Shown: positions 43,601 through 52,581 of the stretch, piece by piece
Numbering within the stretch: the stretch's first letter is position 1
Layout of the letters: each line of letters starts with the position of its first letter
Assembly (NCBI RefSeq): GCF_009712605.1
Contig: NZ_WASO01000010.1
Location: 124,001-188,000 of the forward strand
From: Paludibacter sp.
GTDB lineage: Bacteria > Bacteroidota > Bacteroidia > Bacteroidales > Paludibacteraceae
Length of the DNA: 64,000 bases
Direction of reading: 5' to 3'
Notes under the pieces: model-generated
Database searches by the model: none
What the model was told of the DNA's origin: nothing
What the model saw: only the letters and a program-made list of their open reading frames with translations
Made by a program: the position numbers and the translations under genes

Positions 43601-44431
43601 ATGAAAACTGAAAATTTAAAGAAAACGTTTATATTGCTTCTATTAAGCAGTTTCATTTGTCCATTTCTGAATGCCGCAAACGAAGATGAAGACAAAGCTC
43701 CGGATAATTCTTTTCAGGTTTCTTTAACCACAGGCAATAACCAAATCACGCAAGGCAAAAAACTGGCAACAGATGCATTTTATCTGAAACCTGCGTTGCA
43801 CTATAGCTACAAACAGGGTTTTTATGCAGACTTGTCCGCCAGTTATATTCCTTCTTTGCAAAAGAATTCTTTATCGAATATGGGTTTTGGATTAGGGTAT
43901 AATTTCGACCTGGGAAATAATTTCTCCACAGGGTTTGGCTATGCTTATACGCATTATTTTTCTTCGAAAGAAGTACTTTCAAGTGCTCCAAATGATTTGT
44001 CATGGAATTTAGGATGGGATAACCCAATAATTGCACCTTCACTAAATGTTGACTATAGTTTCGGATCCACAAAAGATCTTTCGGCAGGGTTAGATTTATC
44101 GCATAGCTTTACTGTGAACCATATCTTTTGCTCTTCAGACAAGTTAACAATACCCATATCTGTTTCCACAACTTTTGCTTCGGCTAATTTCTATCAGGCA
44201 TACGTAACAAAGAATCAAATAAAAAACAAAAAAAGCAAGACAGTTGTTAGCCCGGCAACCGTAGACACGTCGTTTGGCATTAGCGACGTAGCCTTGTCTG
44301 CATCATTATCTTATCAAATTAAAGGCTTCAGTATCACACCGGCGATGACTTATCAGATTCCTTTCGGAACTGCTGCCGACATATCCACCAGCTCGCCTGT
44401 ATTTACATTACAGGTGGCCTATTCATTCTGA
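43601..44431 (+). CDS. Probable outer-membrane beta-barrel protein
   Basis: A 276-aa protein with a signal peptide (KKTFILLLLSSFICPFLNA). The mature part alternates polar and hydrophobic residues in many short strands with aromatic belts (GFYADLSASYIP, FSTGFGYAYTHYF, FSITPAMTYQIPFG) and ends in Phe, the usual C-terminal signal of BAM-inserted barrels. About 12 strands are likely. I recognise no transport family. It converges with the TetR operon and shares a bidirectional terminator with it. Confidence 0.72.
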   Translation: MKTENLKKTFILLLLSSFICPFLNAANEDEDKAPDNSFQVSLTTGNNQITQGKKLATDAFYLKPALHYSYKQGFYADLSASYIPSLQKNSLSNMGFGLGYNFDLGNNFSTGFGYAYTHYFSSKEVLSSAPNDLSWNLGWDNPIIAPSLNVDYSFGSTKDLSAGLDLSHSFTVNHIFCSSDKLTIPISVSTTFASANFYQAYVTKNQIKNKKSKTVVSPATVDTSFGISDVALSASLSYQIKGFSITPAMTYQIPFGTAADISTSSPVFTLQVAYSF

Positions 44432-44467
44432 CGCCAGAAGCAATTTCGTTGGCGGACTACAACAAAC

Positions 44468-44501
44468 AAAAGAGCGATAGTAACTTAACTATCGCTCTTT
44501 T
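44468..44501. terminator. Bidirectional terminator
   Basis: AAAAGAGCGATAGT (44468-44481) pairs with ACTATCGCTCTTTT (44488-44501) around a 6-base loop, between two convergent genes. T-runs are on both sides. Confidence 0.88.
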
Positions 44502-44524
44502 CATTCTGCATATAGTTTTCTCTG

Positions 44525-45064
44525 CTATTCTACAATTGTAATTTCTTCAAATCCCAGATGAAACATCACTTCGCGCAGAATCAACAGAGCCGCTGCAAAT
44601 GTAGCCGTTTGGGGAAGTGTATCAGAAGAGGCCGGACGACCGGATATGATAGCTGACAGACGACCGAAAATCGCTTCAAGATCATGACGGTAAAGCCGGC
44701 GGTCGGATGATTGCTGATAAGGCTCAAGTTGCGCATAAATTTCTTTCACGGCCGCATCGGATGAAAAAAGATGCGTTCCGGCAGGAATTAATTTACTCAC
44801 CTGCATCACCTCATCTTCCACCACCATTATGGCATTCTCCACCTCTCCGGGTGTTGGAGGAGTGTGGATGAAAAATTCAGTTGCTATTCTTTCTGCTCCG
44901 ACAGTAAATTTCCAAATGACATCCGGTTCTGCCGCATTTGTCATTAACGCCAGAAGAGTATAATCCGGTGCAATATTCAGCATGGCAGACGGTCCTGAAA
45001 TACTACATTTCGCAAAAATTTTCGATAGCTCCTCCCCTTGTCTCCACAGTTCAACTCTTTCCAT
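44525..45064 (-). CDS. Hypothetical protein co-transcribed with a TetR regulator
   Basis: A 179-aa cytosolic protein, mostly helical, rich in Ala, Glu and Leu, with no signal peptide, membrane segment or motif that I recognise. It starts six bases after the TetR stop, so the two are one transcript and the autoregulated promoter at about 45774-45804 controls both. That arrangement suggests a function linked to the regulator's ligand, but nothing in the sequence shows it. The Bacteroidota terminator after its stop is shared with the convergent outer-membrane gene. Confidence 0.6.
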   Translation of the reverse strand: MERVELWRQGEELSKIFAKCSISGPSAMLNIAPDYTLLALMTNAAEPDVIWKFTVGAERIATEFFIHTPPTPGEVENAIMVVEDEVMQVSKLIPAGTHLFSSDAAVKEIYAQLEPYQQSSDRRLYRHDLEAIFGRLSAIISGRPASSDTLPQTATFAAALLILREVMFHLGFEEITIVE

Positions 45065-45070
45065 AACAGG

Positions 45071-45748
45071 CTATTTAATATTGACCGAGATCAACGAATT
45101 TTGTACAAGTGTTCCTCCCTGACCGGAATTAGCTACTGTTTGCTCCGATAGCGCTTCATTATCCAAAATAGCATTTATCTGAATCGTGAGCTGATTCATA
45201 AATTCGGAGTATGAAGCCGGAAAACGACGATTCAGGTAAAGCAACAATAAACTGATAACCATATAACGCAATTGCGCTTTAAGACGCTCCACATCTGCGG
45301 CCTTTACCATGCCACGTGCAATACAATAGTTCCATTCTTTTTCACAAATTGCATCCAACGAACTATTAATCACATTAATCGTAGCCTCCTTGTGTCCAAA
45401 ATCGCCCACTTTGGCCAGATAAAAAAGCTCGAAGAGGCCCGGATATTCCACGAAAAAATTCACATACCCGACCACAAGCTTCTTCAACCTATCGACTCCC
45501 GGAGCGGACGATTGCGCCTGATCGGCAACAAAAGAAGCACACTCTTGCTGAAAATCGGAGATGCAGACAAAAACAAGATCGTTCACATCTTTGAAATAGT
45601 TGTAAATTGTTGAATACGAATAACCTGCCTGTTGGGCAACATTTCTCACACTCACTCCCTTAAGGCCTTCTCCCTTAAGGATATCTTTTGTCGCCTGAAT
45701 GAAATATCCTTTCATCCGTTGCTCCTGAATAGCTTTGTTTGTAACCAT
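45071..45748 (-). CDS. TetR/AcrR family regulator
   Basis: A 225-aa repressor. The N-terminal helix-turn-helix (VSVRNVAQQAGYSYSTIYNYF, quoted in part) spans residues 30-60, and the rest is a helical ligand-binding domain without a recognisable subfamily motif. A palindromic operator lies directly in its promoter, which indicates autoregulation. It is followed by a 179-aa gene six bases later. The ligand is not known. Confidence 0.88.
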   Translation of the reverse strand: MVTNKAIQEQRMKGYFIQATKDILKGEGLKGVSVRNVAQQAGYSYSTIYNYFKDVNDLVFVCISDFQQECASFVADQAQSSAPGVDRLKKLVVGYVNFFVEYPGLFELFYLAKVGDFGHKEATINVINSSLDAICEKEWNYCIARGMVKAADVERLKAQLRYMVISLLLLYLNRRFPASYSEFMNQLTIQINAILDNEALSEQTVANSGQGGTLVQNSLISVNIK

Positions 45749-45773
45749 AATAAACAGTAATTAAATAACAGTG

Positions 45774-45804
45774 CAAATATAATGAACATTGTTCATATTT
45801 TAAA
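45774..45804 (-). promoter_or_regulatory. Autoregulated promoter with TetR-type operator
   Basis: On the minus strand the -7 box is TATATTTG (45781-45774). The perfect palindrome ATGAACATTGTTCAT (45782-45796) lies immediately upstream, filling the spacer between -33 and -7 (TTTA at 45804-45801). A repressor bound there would block RNA polymerase. Confidence 0.75.
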
Positions 45805-45876
45805 TACACGTTCATAATATTTTTTATTCAACTACATATCTAATAGTTATAACAAACACAACACCTATAAATCAAC

Positions 45877-45912
45877 AATCGGAAGGCCCGGGCATCCCCA
45901 AACCTTCCGATT
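45877..45912. terminator. Hairpin after fucI
   Basis: AATCGGAAGG (45877-45886) pairs with CCTTCCGATT (45903-45912) around a 16-base loop, 22 bp past the fucI stop. The T-run in the minus direction is weak. Confidence 0.6.
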
Positions 45913-45933
45913 TTATCTGTAAAAACAGAGCGA

Positions 45934-47712
45934 TTATTTATACAGTGCTCCGTAAGTCTGGCAAGCGCGATAGTCTGATCCTTCAGCATCCATACCATAA
46001 GCAGCCCATGCACTTGGGCGGAAGATAGAAGCATCCTCCACGTTGTGCATACAGACAGGAATGCGCAACATCGAAGCCATTGTAATAAGGTCGGCACCGA
46101 TATGGCCGAAACTGAAGGCTCCATGATTCGCGCCCCAGTTGTTCATTACCGAATAAACATCGCTGAATGCTCCTTTGCCGGTCAGACGCGGAGTGAACCA
46201 GGTGGTCGGCCAGGTGTGGTCGGTACGGTCGTCAAGCACCTTGTGAACGTCTTCGGGTATTTCTACAGTCCAACCTTCAGCCAGTTGCAACACAGGACCA
46301 AGACCCTTCACAATGTTTACACGAGCCATGGTTACCGGCATACCGCCTTTTGACAGGAATTTTGAAGAGTAACCTCCTCCACGGAAATAGTCGCGATTGG
46401 CAGGATACCATGTGGTAGCTTCAAGACATTTTTCAGCTTCGGCATCGCTGATTTCCCAGAAAGGTTTCATAGCCGGTGCACCGTCTTTTGTCTGCTCGCC
46501 CGAGCCGTCCAATGCAGCCGAGCCGGAGTTGATAAGGTGAATCAGACCATTAGCAGCAAGACCGGAGAGTTTTTTGCCGGTAACACGCTCTACCGCTTCG
46601 GGGCTCCAGTAAGTACGCACGTCGGCAAAAACCTGAGCCGTACCGGTCAGGAGGTGACCAAACAACATGGCAACACCGTTGAGAGAATCGTTTTCGGTTG
46701 CGCACACGAAAGCTTCGCGAACACCGTTCCAGTCGAAGGACGAATTGAGCAATGCTTCCGAAAAATCGCCGTTGGGCATAAAATCGGTCCACTGGCGTTG
46801 CCCCTGAAAGCCGCTTGCGATAGCATTATGGCCGAGCGCCTCTTCAAGAAAACCGGCTTCTTTCAGCTTCGGATTGCCCACCATCAAATCGCGCATAATG
46901 AGGGTCATCTTTACTACAAATTCCCAGTCGGCATCTTTAGCCGCACGATCTTTCACTTTTGCTGGCGTATTGGAGTCTTCGCCTTCGTTTGGTTTACAAT
47001 ATTTTTCGGTCCATGCCATTGCTTTGGCAAACTCTTCTTTATCGAAAATACCTTCGTTGACGCGACGAATGATTTCGGACATATCCACCGACTCGTTACG
47101 CATTCCGAGATAAGACTGGAAAAAGTCCGTATCGACAATAGAACCGGCAATACCCATCGATGTAGAACCGATAGAGAGGTAAGAAGTGCCGCGCATAGAA
47201 GCAACAGCCAACCCGGCTTTAGTAAAGCGCAACAGTTTTTCTTTTACATCTTCAGGAATGGTTGTGTCGGAAGAATCCTGCACGTTGTGTCCGTAGATTC
47301 CGAAAGCAGGAAGGCCCTTCTGGGTATGACCGGCCAAAGCGGCGGCCAGATAAACAGCACCCGGACGCTCAGTTCCGTTGAAGCCCCAAATGGCTTTCGG
47401 CATGTAAGGATCGTAGTCGATGGTTTCACTGCCATAGCACCAGCATGGAGTTACCGAAATAGTTAGCCCTACACCCTCGCGGCGAAATTTATCGGCACAG
47501 GCAGCAGCTTCGGGTACACGACCGATGGTTGAGTCGGCAATAACACATTGAACCGGAGTTCCGTCTGTATATCTAAGGGTTGAAGAAATAAGCTGTTCAA
47601 CACTTTTTGCCATATTCATGGTTTGCTCTTCGAGCGATTCACGAATACCTCCCTGACGGGCATCAATGATAGGACGAATACCTACTTTGGGATGATGTGA
47701 TAATGGTTTCAT
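45934..47712 (-). CDS. fucI: L-fucose isomerase
   Basis: A 592-aa cytosolic aldose-ketose isomerase (L-fucose to L-fuculose). The N-terminal [20 protein letters not shown] (quoted in part), [11 protein letters not shown] and the Mn-site regions near residues 337-365 and 528 ([12 protein letters not shown]) match FucI over the whole length. It is the last gene of a fucose operon on the minus strand. No fuculokinase (fucK) is in the window; a rhamnulokinase could stand in, and RhaD at 39.8 kb could be the aldolase. Confidence 0.95.
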   Translation of the reverse strand: MKPLSHHPKVGIRPIIDARQGGIRESLEEQTMNMAKSVEQLISSTLRYTDGTPVQCVIADSTIGRVPEAAACADKFRREGVGLTISVTPCWCYGSETIDYDPYMPKAIWGFNGTERPGAVYLAAALAGHTQKGLPAFGIYGHNVQDSSDTTIPEDVKEKLLRFTKAGLAVASMRGTSYLSIGSTSMGIAGSIVDTDFFQSYLGMRNESVDMSEIIRRVNEGIFDKEEFAKAMAWTEKYCKPNEGEDSNTPAKVKDRAAKDADWEFVVKMTLIMRDLMVGNPKLKEAGFLEEALGHNAIASGFQGQRQWTDFMPNGDFSEALLNSSFDWNGVREAFVCATENDSLNGVAMLFGHLLTGTAQVFADVRTYWSPEAVERVTGKKLSGLAANGLIHLINSGSAALDGSGEQTKDGAPAMKPFWEISDAEAEKCLEATTWYPANRDYFRGGGYSSKFLSKGGMPVTMARVNIVKGLGPVLQLAEGWTVEIPEDVHKVLDDRTDHTWPTTWFTPRLTGKGAFSDVYSVMNNWGANHGAFSFGHIGADLITMASMLRIPVCMHNVEDASIFRPSAWAAYGMDAEGSDYRACQTYGALYK

Positions 47713-47910
47713 TTGTAAACAATTTTGATTTTAAATGACAAATGGGAATGAATTACACAATCAGCGAGGCTAAATTCAGCGTCAGCTAATTCAATGTTGC
47801 TGCAAATTATTTTCCTTATTGTTGTTGTTTTGCAGCAACAGGTTCATTTCATTGGTTAGTTTCTTATTATTAAATTTATAGTGTTATGAGTAAGGTATAT
47901 ATACAAAACA

Positions 47911-49230
47911 TCAATGAGATACAATTACTTTTTCGTCGTGCTCATAAAGCGGCCCCGATGGCACAGATCCTTTTATGGCATAATAGAAAATATAGATATA
48001 GCAAATCAGTGGTATAATCATAGCCAAAGCCAGACTACCGGTTCTGTCAGAAATCAAGCCCATGACGGGAGTCCAAACTGCACCTCCGATAATGGCCATA
48101 ATAATCATCGATCCTCCAATTTTGGTATTCGGTCCCAGACCTTTTACACCAAAAGCAAAAATTGTAGGGAACATCAACGACATAAAAAAGCTCGATGCTA
48201 CCAAAGTGTATCCGCCAAGCTGTCCAGGCAACAGCACAGAAACTGCCACCAAAACCACGTTGATCAAGCTATAGGCACCCATGAGTTTATGCGGATTAAT
48301 CTTGCGCATTAAAGCCGTAGAGACAAACCGGCCAACACCAAACGCAAGCAGAGAAGCAAACAAAAAATAGCCGGCTTCTTTCTCGGGTCTTTGCAGATAG
48401 TCTTTCACATAGGAGATCATAAAACTCCAGGTACCAACCTGCGCACCTACATAGAAAAACTGGGCTATCACACCTTTTACAAAGTGAGGATATTGAAACA
48501 ATTTGGAAAAATGCCCATGACTACCTTCTTTCTTTGTATCCATTTTCTTGTGAGTGCCGGTTTCCGACTCAGCCGGAAATTTCACTTTCCACATCACAAA
48601 TGCAATCACCAGAATAATGACTCCAATGACCATATACGGAGGAATTACCCTGAGAATTTCGCTATGCAAATAGCTCTGATATTGTCCCGAAGCTTTGAGA
48701 GCTTCCACCTGAGCTTCGGAATGTTCCACACCCGAGAAGATAAAAATATTACCGATCAAAACTCCACTCATAGCTCCCCAAGGGTTGAACGACTGCGAGA
48801 AGTTGAGACGCTGGGTGGATGTTGCAGGGTCACCCAAAACAGCGATGAATGAATTTGAACCCGTTTCAAGGAAAGCCAGTCCGCTGGCAATCACAAATAA
48901 TGCCAACAAAAACAACCCGTAAGTACCGACAATGGCCGCCGGATAAAACAAAAATGCACCCATGGCATATAACACCAGTCCGATTAGCAAACCGGTTTTG
49001 TAGTTATAACGATCCATGATGTAAGCAGCCGGCAGTGACAACAGAAAGTAACCCATGTAAAAAGCCGATTGCACCAAACCTGCCTGTAAGCGGTTCAGTT
49101 CAAACGATTTCATAAACTGGGGAATCAGAATATCGTTCAGATTATTCGGAATTGCCCACAGGTAAAACAATGAGGTTACCAGTATAAACGGCAACAAATA
49201 CTTTTTGTCAACAATTTTGTGTTTCGCCAT
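47911..49230 (-). CDS. fucP: L-fucose:H+ symporter
   Basis: A 439-aa MFS permease of about 12 membrane segments in the FucP subfamily. The N-terminus has the loop SLFYLWAIPNNLNDILIPQF, quoted in part, and AGLVQSAFYMGYFLLSLPAA, typical of FucP. The central cytoplasmic loop is charged (KMDTKKEGSHGH). It is 18 bp after the mutarotase stop and 198 bp before fucI. It imports L-fucose with a proton. Confidence 0.93.
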   Translation of the reverse strand: MAKHKIVDKKYLLPFILVTSLFYLWAIPNNLNDILIPQFMKSFELNRLQAGLVQSAFYMGYFLLSLPAAYIMDRYNYKTGLLIGLVLYAMGAFLFYPAAIVGTYGLFLLALFVIASGLAFLETGSNSFIAVLGDPATSTQRLNFSQSFNPWGAMSGVLIGNIFIFSGVEHSEAQVEALKASGQYQSYLHSEILRVIPPYMVIGVIILVIAFVMWKVKFPAESETGTHKKMDTKKEGSHGHFSKLFQYPHFVKGVIAQFFYVGAQVGTWSFMISYVKDYLQRPEKEAGYFLFASLLAFGVGRFVSTALMRKINPHKLMGAYSLINVVLVAVSVLLPGQLGGYTLVASSFFMSLMFPTIFAFGVKGLGPNTKIGGSMIIMAIIGGAVWTPVMGLISDRTGSLALAMIIPLICYIYIFYYAIKGSVPSGPLYEHDEKVIVSH

Positions 49231-49248
49231 GATGATAAGATTTTCAGG

Positions 49249-49647
49249 TTATTTACATTCGGTCAGAGCATAAATACGCTCCATCAACTGCCACTTTTCG
49301 TCGGATGTAGCACCCGGCTTTGAGCACTGGAATTTAGCCACAAAAGTTTCCCATTCTTCCTGACGATCGAGCGTGGCAAGTTTGGCAAAAGCGCTGTCCC
49401 AGTCGAAATCGGCAGGCACTTCCACAATCATAAATGCATGATTTTTGTGCAGATAAATTTCCATTTCAAGAATACCTACGCTGCGAATTCCGGCTGCAAT
49501 TTCAGGCCAGTTATTCGCCGGAGCATGCCAGAATTTGTATTGTTCAATCAACTCGGCATCTTCCACCAAATCGAGTTGCTGACAGTAACGTTTCGTAGAT
49601 TGTCCGAATTGTTTTACAGGATAGCCCTGCTTTAAATCTTGTTCCAT
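49249..49647 (-). CDS. L-rhamnose/L-fucose mutarotase (RhaM family)
   Basis: A 132-aa cytosolic enzyme of the RhaM family. Conserved features are the pair of histidine and tyrosine positions in QYKFWHAPANNWPEIAAGIR (quoted in part) and NYEIYLH-like LEMEIYLHKNHAFMIVEVP. It would speed interconversion of sugar anomers before isomerisation. The family name is rhamnose mutarotase, but its position in the fucose operon makes L-fucose the likely substrate here. It is 34 bp after the gntR stop. Confidence 0.85.
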   Translation of the reverse strand: MEQDLKQGYPVKQFGQSTKRYCQQLDLVEDAELIEQYKFWHAPANNWPEIAAGIRSVGILEMEIYLHKNHAFMIVEVPADFDWDSAFAKLATLDRQEEWETFVAKFQCSKPGATSDEKWQLMERIYALTECK

Positions 49648-49681
49648 AGTTATTTTGTTAGAAATTAAATATTTAAAATCA

Positions 49682-50659
49682 TCACAGTGATTTACGTCTG
49701 ATAAAACAGGTAGGCATTTCCTGTTGCACTAGTTTTCCTGTCATAACAAACGATGCCGCCATCTCTCCAAGGCGGGCAAAATCGACAGAAAAGGCAGAAA
49801 CGCCCTCCTGAATAATTTCCAGCAAAGGCATATCATTATAAACCACCACCCCTACCTCCTGCCCAAACCTAAAGCCGGCTTTATTGGCAGCAGCCACTAT
49901 CGAGACCAAATCGTCGGTCATAATGCAGATATAGGCTACACCTGCCGAGAGATCCGTCTCCGCAAAATGACGCCTTTGAATATCGTAATCAAAATGATAG
50001 TTCCGGCAAAAACGGGTAAAAGCATCACCAGCTCCTATCGGATGCACCGAATCTTCGGGAAACACAAAAACCAGCCGTTTGTATTTTCGGAGTTGCTCCA
50101 AAGCCGCTTCCAAAACAGCATAGAATCCCTCGTCAAAATTCTGCCCTATATACGAAAGACCTTCCTTCGGGAAAGAACAAAAATCGAGCAACAAAAGTTT
50201 CGACGACGGCAATTTCAGCAAACTGGGAGTCATTTCATCGTATTTGAAATTCATCACCACGTAGGAATTGTATTTTCCGATGCTGTCACCAATAATCATA
50301 TCAAACAGTTTCTCGTTATATTGATGAAACAACAGATCCACCTTCACATTTTCCGGCAGGTTTTCTACGAAAGCATTGTACAACTTCTCTTTAAATGGAG
50401 AATAAACATCCAGAAGCAGCAACACACGTTTTACTTCATCCAACACAAAATAGCCCTTCATGGGCGCCGCATCAATGAGTCCGCGTTGTTTCAGCTCTTT
50501 GTAAGCTTTGAAAACAGTATCGCGCGACACATGAATTTTCTGGCTCAGTTCATTGACAGAAGGCAACCGATCGTCGAGAGCATACACGCCATCGGCAATC
50601 TCCTGCATAATGCTGTCAACCACCTGATTTACTTTGCTTACTTTGTTGGAAAATTTCAT
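49682..50659 (-). CDS. GntR-type regulator with a sugar-binding domain, fucose operon
   Basis: A 325-aa regulator. The N-terminal GntR winged helix is at residues 1-72 (LPSVNELSQKIHVSRDTVFK), and residues 80-325 form a LacI-like periplasmic-binding-protein domain that should bind a sugar, not a UTRA domain. This architecture is common for Bacteroidota sugar operons (FucR-like). It is the first gene of the fucose operon, with a -7 box TATTTTTG on the minus strand at 50704-50697. L-fucose or fuculose is the likely effector. Confidence 0.88.
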   Translation of the reverse strand: MKFSNKVSKVNQVVDSIMQEIADGVYALDDRLPSVNELSQKIHVSRDTVFKAYKELKQRGLIDAAPMKGYFVLDEVKRVLLLLDVYSPFKEKLYNAFVENLPENVKVDLLFHQYNEKLFDMIIGDSIGKYNSYVVMNFKYDEMTPSLLKLPSSKLLLLDFCSFPKEGLSYIGQNFDEGFYAVLEAALEQLRKYKRLVFVFPEDSVHPIGAGDAFTRFCRNYHFDYDIQRRHFAETDLSAGVAYICIMTDDLVSIVAAANKAGFRFGQEVGVVVYNDMPLLEIIQEGVSAFSVDFARLGEMAASFVMTGKLVQQEMPTCFIRRKSL

Positions 50660-50994
50660 TTACTTCTGTGCTGAACTATGCTGATAATTGTACGGGCAAA
50701 AATAGACGAAATTTAGAAAAGAGAATATCTGAAGTTGTTAAATATAGCAAAAGAAGGGACTGTTATAAAACATGTTTTGGAAGAAATATACTCCGTCCGT
50801 AGCTTTAAATTGTTCGGGTAGCGGGCGTTCTTGAAATGTATTGTTGGCACGGTTCAGGAGAACCGCGCCAGCGGGGGGCGAGATTGCGAGCTGCATCCGT
50901 ATCCCACGAGAAAAAACCACGATACGGGAGATACGGCTCGAAAACCTCTGATACCCTTATGAATTATACATATTGTTGGGTTTTCGTACTTTAT
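50660..50994. repeat. Spacer with an A-type hairpin core and two hairpins
   Basis: 50846-50869 (GGCACGGTTCAGGAGAACCG and CGCC) is the reverse complement of the A-type core at 5712-5733, apart from a few bases, and the following C-rich tract is also shared. A second hairpin, GTATCCCACG...CGATACG, lies at 50899-50927. ACCCAAC on the minus strand (50973-50979) fits an integron R'' box. No gene is supported; a 60-aa frame here lies inside the repeat. Confidence 0.6.
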
Positions 50995-52005
50995 TTATTT
51001 CGTTATATTTAAATATTTCTTCATTATCCAACCTGTCTGTGGTAAATTATCTTTCGGGCTAAAATAGCTTACGTACACCCATTTGTGATTTACCTGTAAC
51101 ACAACAATTTCAAAGCCACACGGTAATTTTTCAATTATGATTGACTTCATTTTTGGCTTTATCAAAACCTTGCATGCCCTCTTAGTAATTCTAAGTTCCT
51201 TTTCTTCTTTAAGTTTACTTTCGTATAGTTTGAACTGGTCATTAATTATGGTTTCAACTTCTTGCTTTGTAGCATACTCAGGTTTGGGCAACCAATTCCT
51301 TATTTCGCCAGTAAACGCAAGTATTATACTTATCAAGGTCAATAACTTCCAAAACAAGGCGTTAGCATCTGCATCAATTTTATCGACCTTAATCTCTATT
51401 CTTTGAAAAAATTCCTTAAGCTCAATTAGACCTTCTTTTGAAACACCGTTACCGTCATAGATTTTTTCATTTAATAAAACCGCTTCTTCTGTAATTTCTT
51501 CAAAATCATCAATTAAATTCCATTTCTGTTGACTTGCTGCAATTGAAGCCAACTGTCCTGAAATACCACTAATTGCAAATTGCCAACTATTAATTTGTGA
51601 AAATGCAGAATGATTTTTAGAAATTACTTCTGTTATGCTTCTTAGGTTTCTAAAAAGTTGGTCGTCTTGTCTGTTTATTGATGTGATTGTATCAATAGTA
51701 GTTTGTGGAATAGCGAATTTAGCTTGAAAGCTCATTGACTTTGTTATTGCTTCAATGGCTGACAAAGTTGGGTTTACAAACAATCTGTGATGTTGCATAC
51801 TTTTAGTAATTTCAGCCATCATATTGATACCGCTGAAACTTTTAGCAATTTTCTCTTGAGCTTTTAGGAATCCTGAACCCTTCATGATGTCAGCCATCAT
51901 TTGTTGATGCTTTAATAATGGATTTACAGAAGCTTGAATTTGCTCTTGCATTTTTCTAATATTATCAAAAGCATCTAATCCCATATTATTTCTCCAATCG
52001 TTCAT
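50995..52005 (-). CDS. Protein with coiled coil, one membrane segment and SH3-like C-terminus
   Basis: A 336-aa protein, AT-rich. Residues 1-190 are helical and rich in Gln, Met and Ser, with coiled-coil features. Residues 213-235 form one hydrophobic segment (ALFWKLLTLISIILAFTGEI). The last 65 residues look like an SH3-type beta domain (RACKVLIKPKMKSIIIEKLP, here in part, and VSYFSPKDNLPQTGWIMKKY). The order resembles a membrane sensor or effector with the SH3 fold on the other side of the membrane. No family is known to me. It starts three bases after the stop of the YunG-like gene, in one transcript. It may act with that gene. Confidence 0.65.
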   Translation of the reverse strand: MNDWRNNMGLDAFDNIRKMQEQIQASVNPLLKHQQMMADIMKGSGFLKAQEKIAKSFSGINMMAEITKSMQHHRLFVNPTLSAIEAITKSMSFQAKFAIPQTTIDTITSINRQDDQLFRNLRSITEVISKNHSAFSQINSWQFAISGISGQLASIAASQQKWNLIDDFEEITEEAVLLNEKIYDGNGVSKEGLIELKEFFQRIEIKVDKIDADANALFWKLLTLISIILAFTGEIRNWLPKPEYATKQEVETIINDQFKLYESKLKEEKELRITKRACKVLIKPKMKSIIIEKLPCGFEIVVLQVNHKWVYVSYFSPKDNLPQTGWIMKKYLNITK

Positions 52006-52008
52006 AAT

Positions 52009-52407
52009 TTATCTTGGTAATTCACCTAGCCCAGCCATTAGTGCTAAGGTTTTAGCTTTATTTGAAGTTTTTCTTAATCCCCTTCCTTTCCCTAAGCTAT
52101 AAGGTATATCAATACTTCTTTCTTCGTATTGGTTGCGAGTTATATCTAAAATTTCTTTACTATGTCGATTCTCAAGAAAATAATGTGTTCCATTATTCCA
52201 ATGGTCAGGGTCTTTCAACGAAACAACTTTCCAATTATCTTTACCATTTAATCGATAAATAACCTCTGATGCTGCAAAACAAAATCCTGTCGAATGAATC
52301 CCTGTTTCAATATTTAACTTATACCAATAGTCATCTAAAACTGCTACTTTAACGTCATTCCTCTCAAAAGCATTTTGCAAGGCACTTATTATTGTTGTTA
52401 ATTCCAT
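52009..52407 (-). CDS. YunG-like protein
   Basis: A 132-aa cytosolic protein. The centre (DHWNNGTHYFLENRHSKEIL with an Asp-Thr pair and the later RSIDIPYSLGKGRG) resembles YunG-family proteins, which have conserved His and Trp in this region and an unknown function. The call is on pattern, and the family's role is not known. It is in a tight two-gene unit with the SH3-like protein and is AT-rich. The unit is bounded by the attC-like repeat upstream and the A-type core downstream, so it may have moved as one cassette. Confidence 0.6.
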   Translation of the reverse strand: MELTTIISALQNAFERNDVKVAVLDDYWYKLNIETGIHSTGFCFAASEVIYRLNGKDNWKVVSLKDPDHWNNGTHYFLENRHSKEILDITRNQYEERSIDIPYSLGKGRGLRKTSNKAKTLALMAGLGELPR

Positions 52408-52444
52408 AATCAGTTATTATATGTGGAATAGATTCTTATATGAA

Positions 52445-52575
52445 GCCTAACAGTAAGTATATGCAAAGTAGGTAATAGCGAGCTTCAAACCTATCAAACC
52501 GTGATAATTTAAAGCGGGCTACAGCCCTTGAATTTACTACCATCATGCCTATTTTGTATATACATTGTTATGGGC
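52445..52575 (-). repeat. attC-like imperfect inverted repeat
   Basis: Read on the minus strand, it begins GCCCATAACAATGTATATAC (52575-52556) and ends GCATATACTTACTGTTAGGC (52464-52445). The two ends are imperfectly complementary (about 14 of 20). The 3' end GTTAGGC fits the integron R' box GTTRRRY, but the 5' end GCCCATAAC has an extra AT compared with RYYYAAC. A short hairpin (GGGCTGTAGCCC, 52516-52527) lies inside. A further TGTTATGGGC lies before the next gene at about 53427-53436. Confidence 0.45.
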
Positions 52576-52581
52576 TTTTGT

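Noticed and set aside
50738-50920. 60-aa frame on the minus strand
   Set aside because: It overlaps the A-type hairpin core and neighbouring hairpins; no promoter or family feature.
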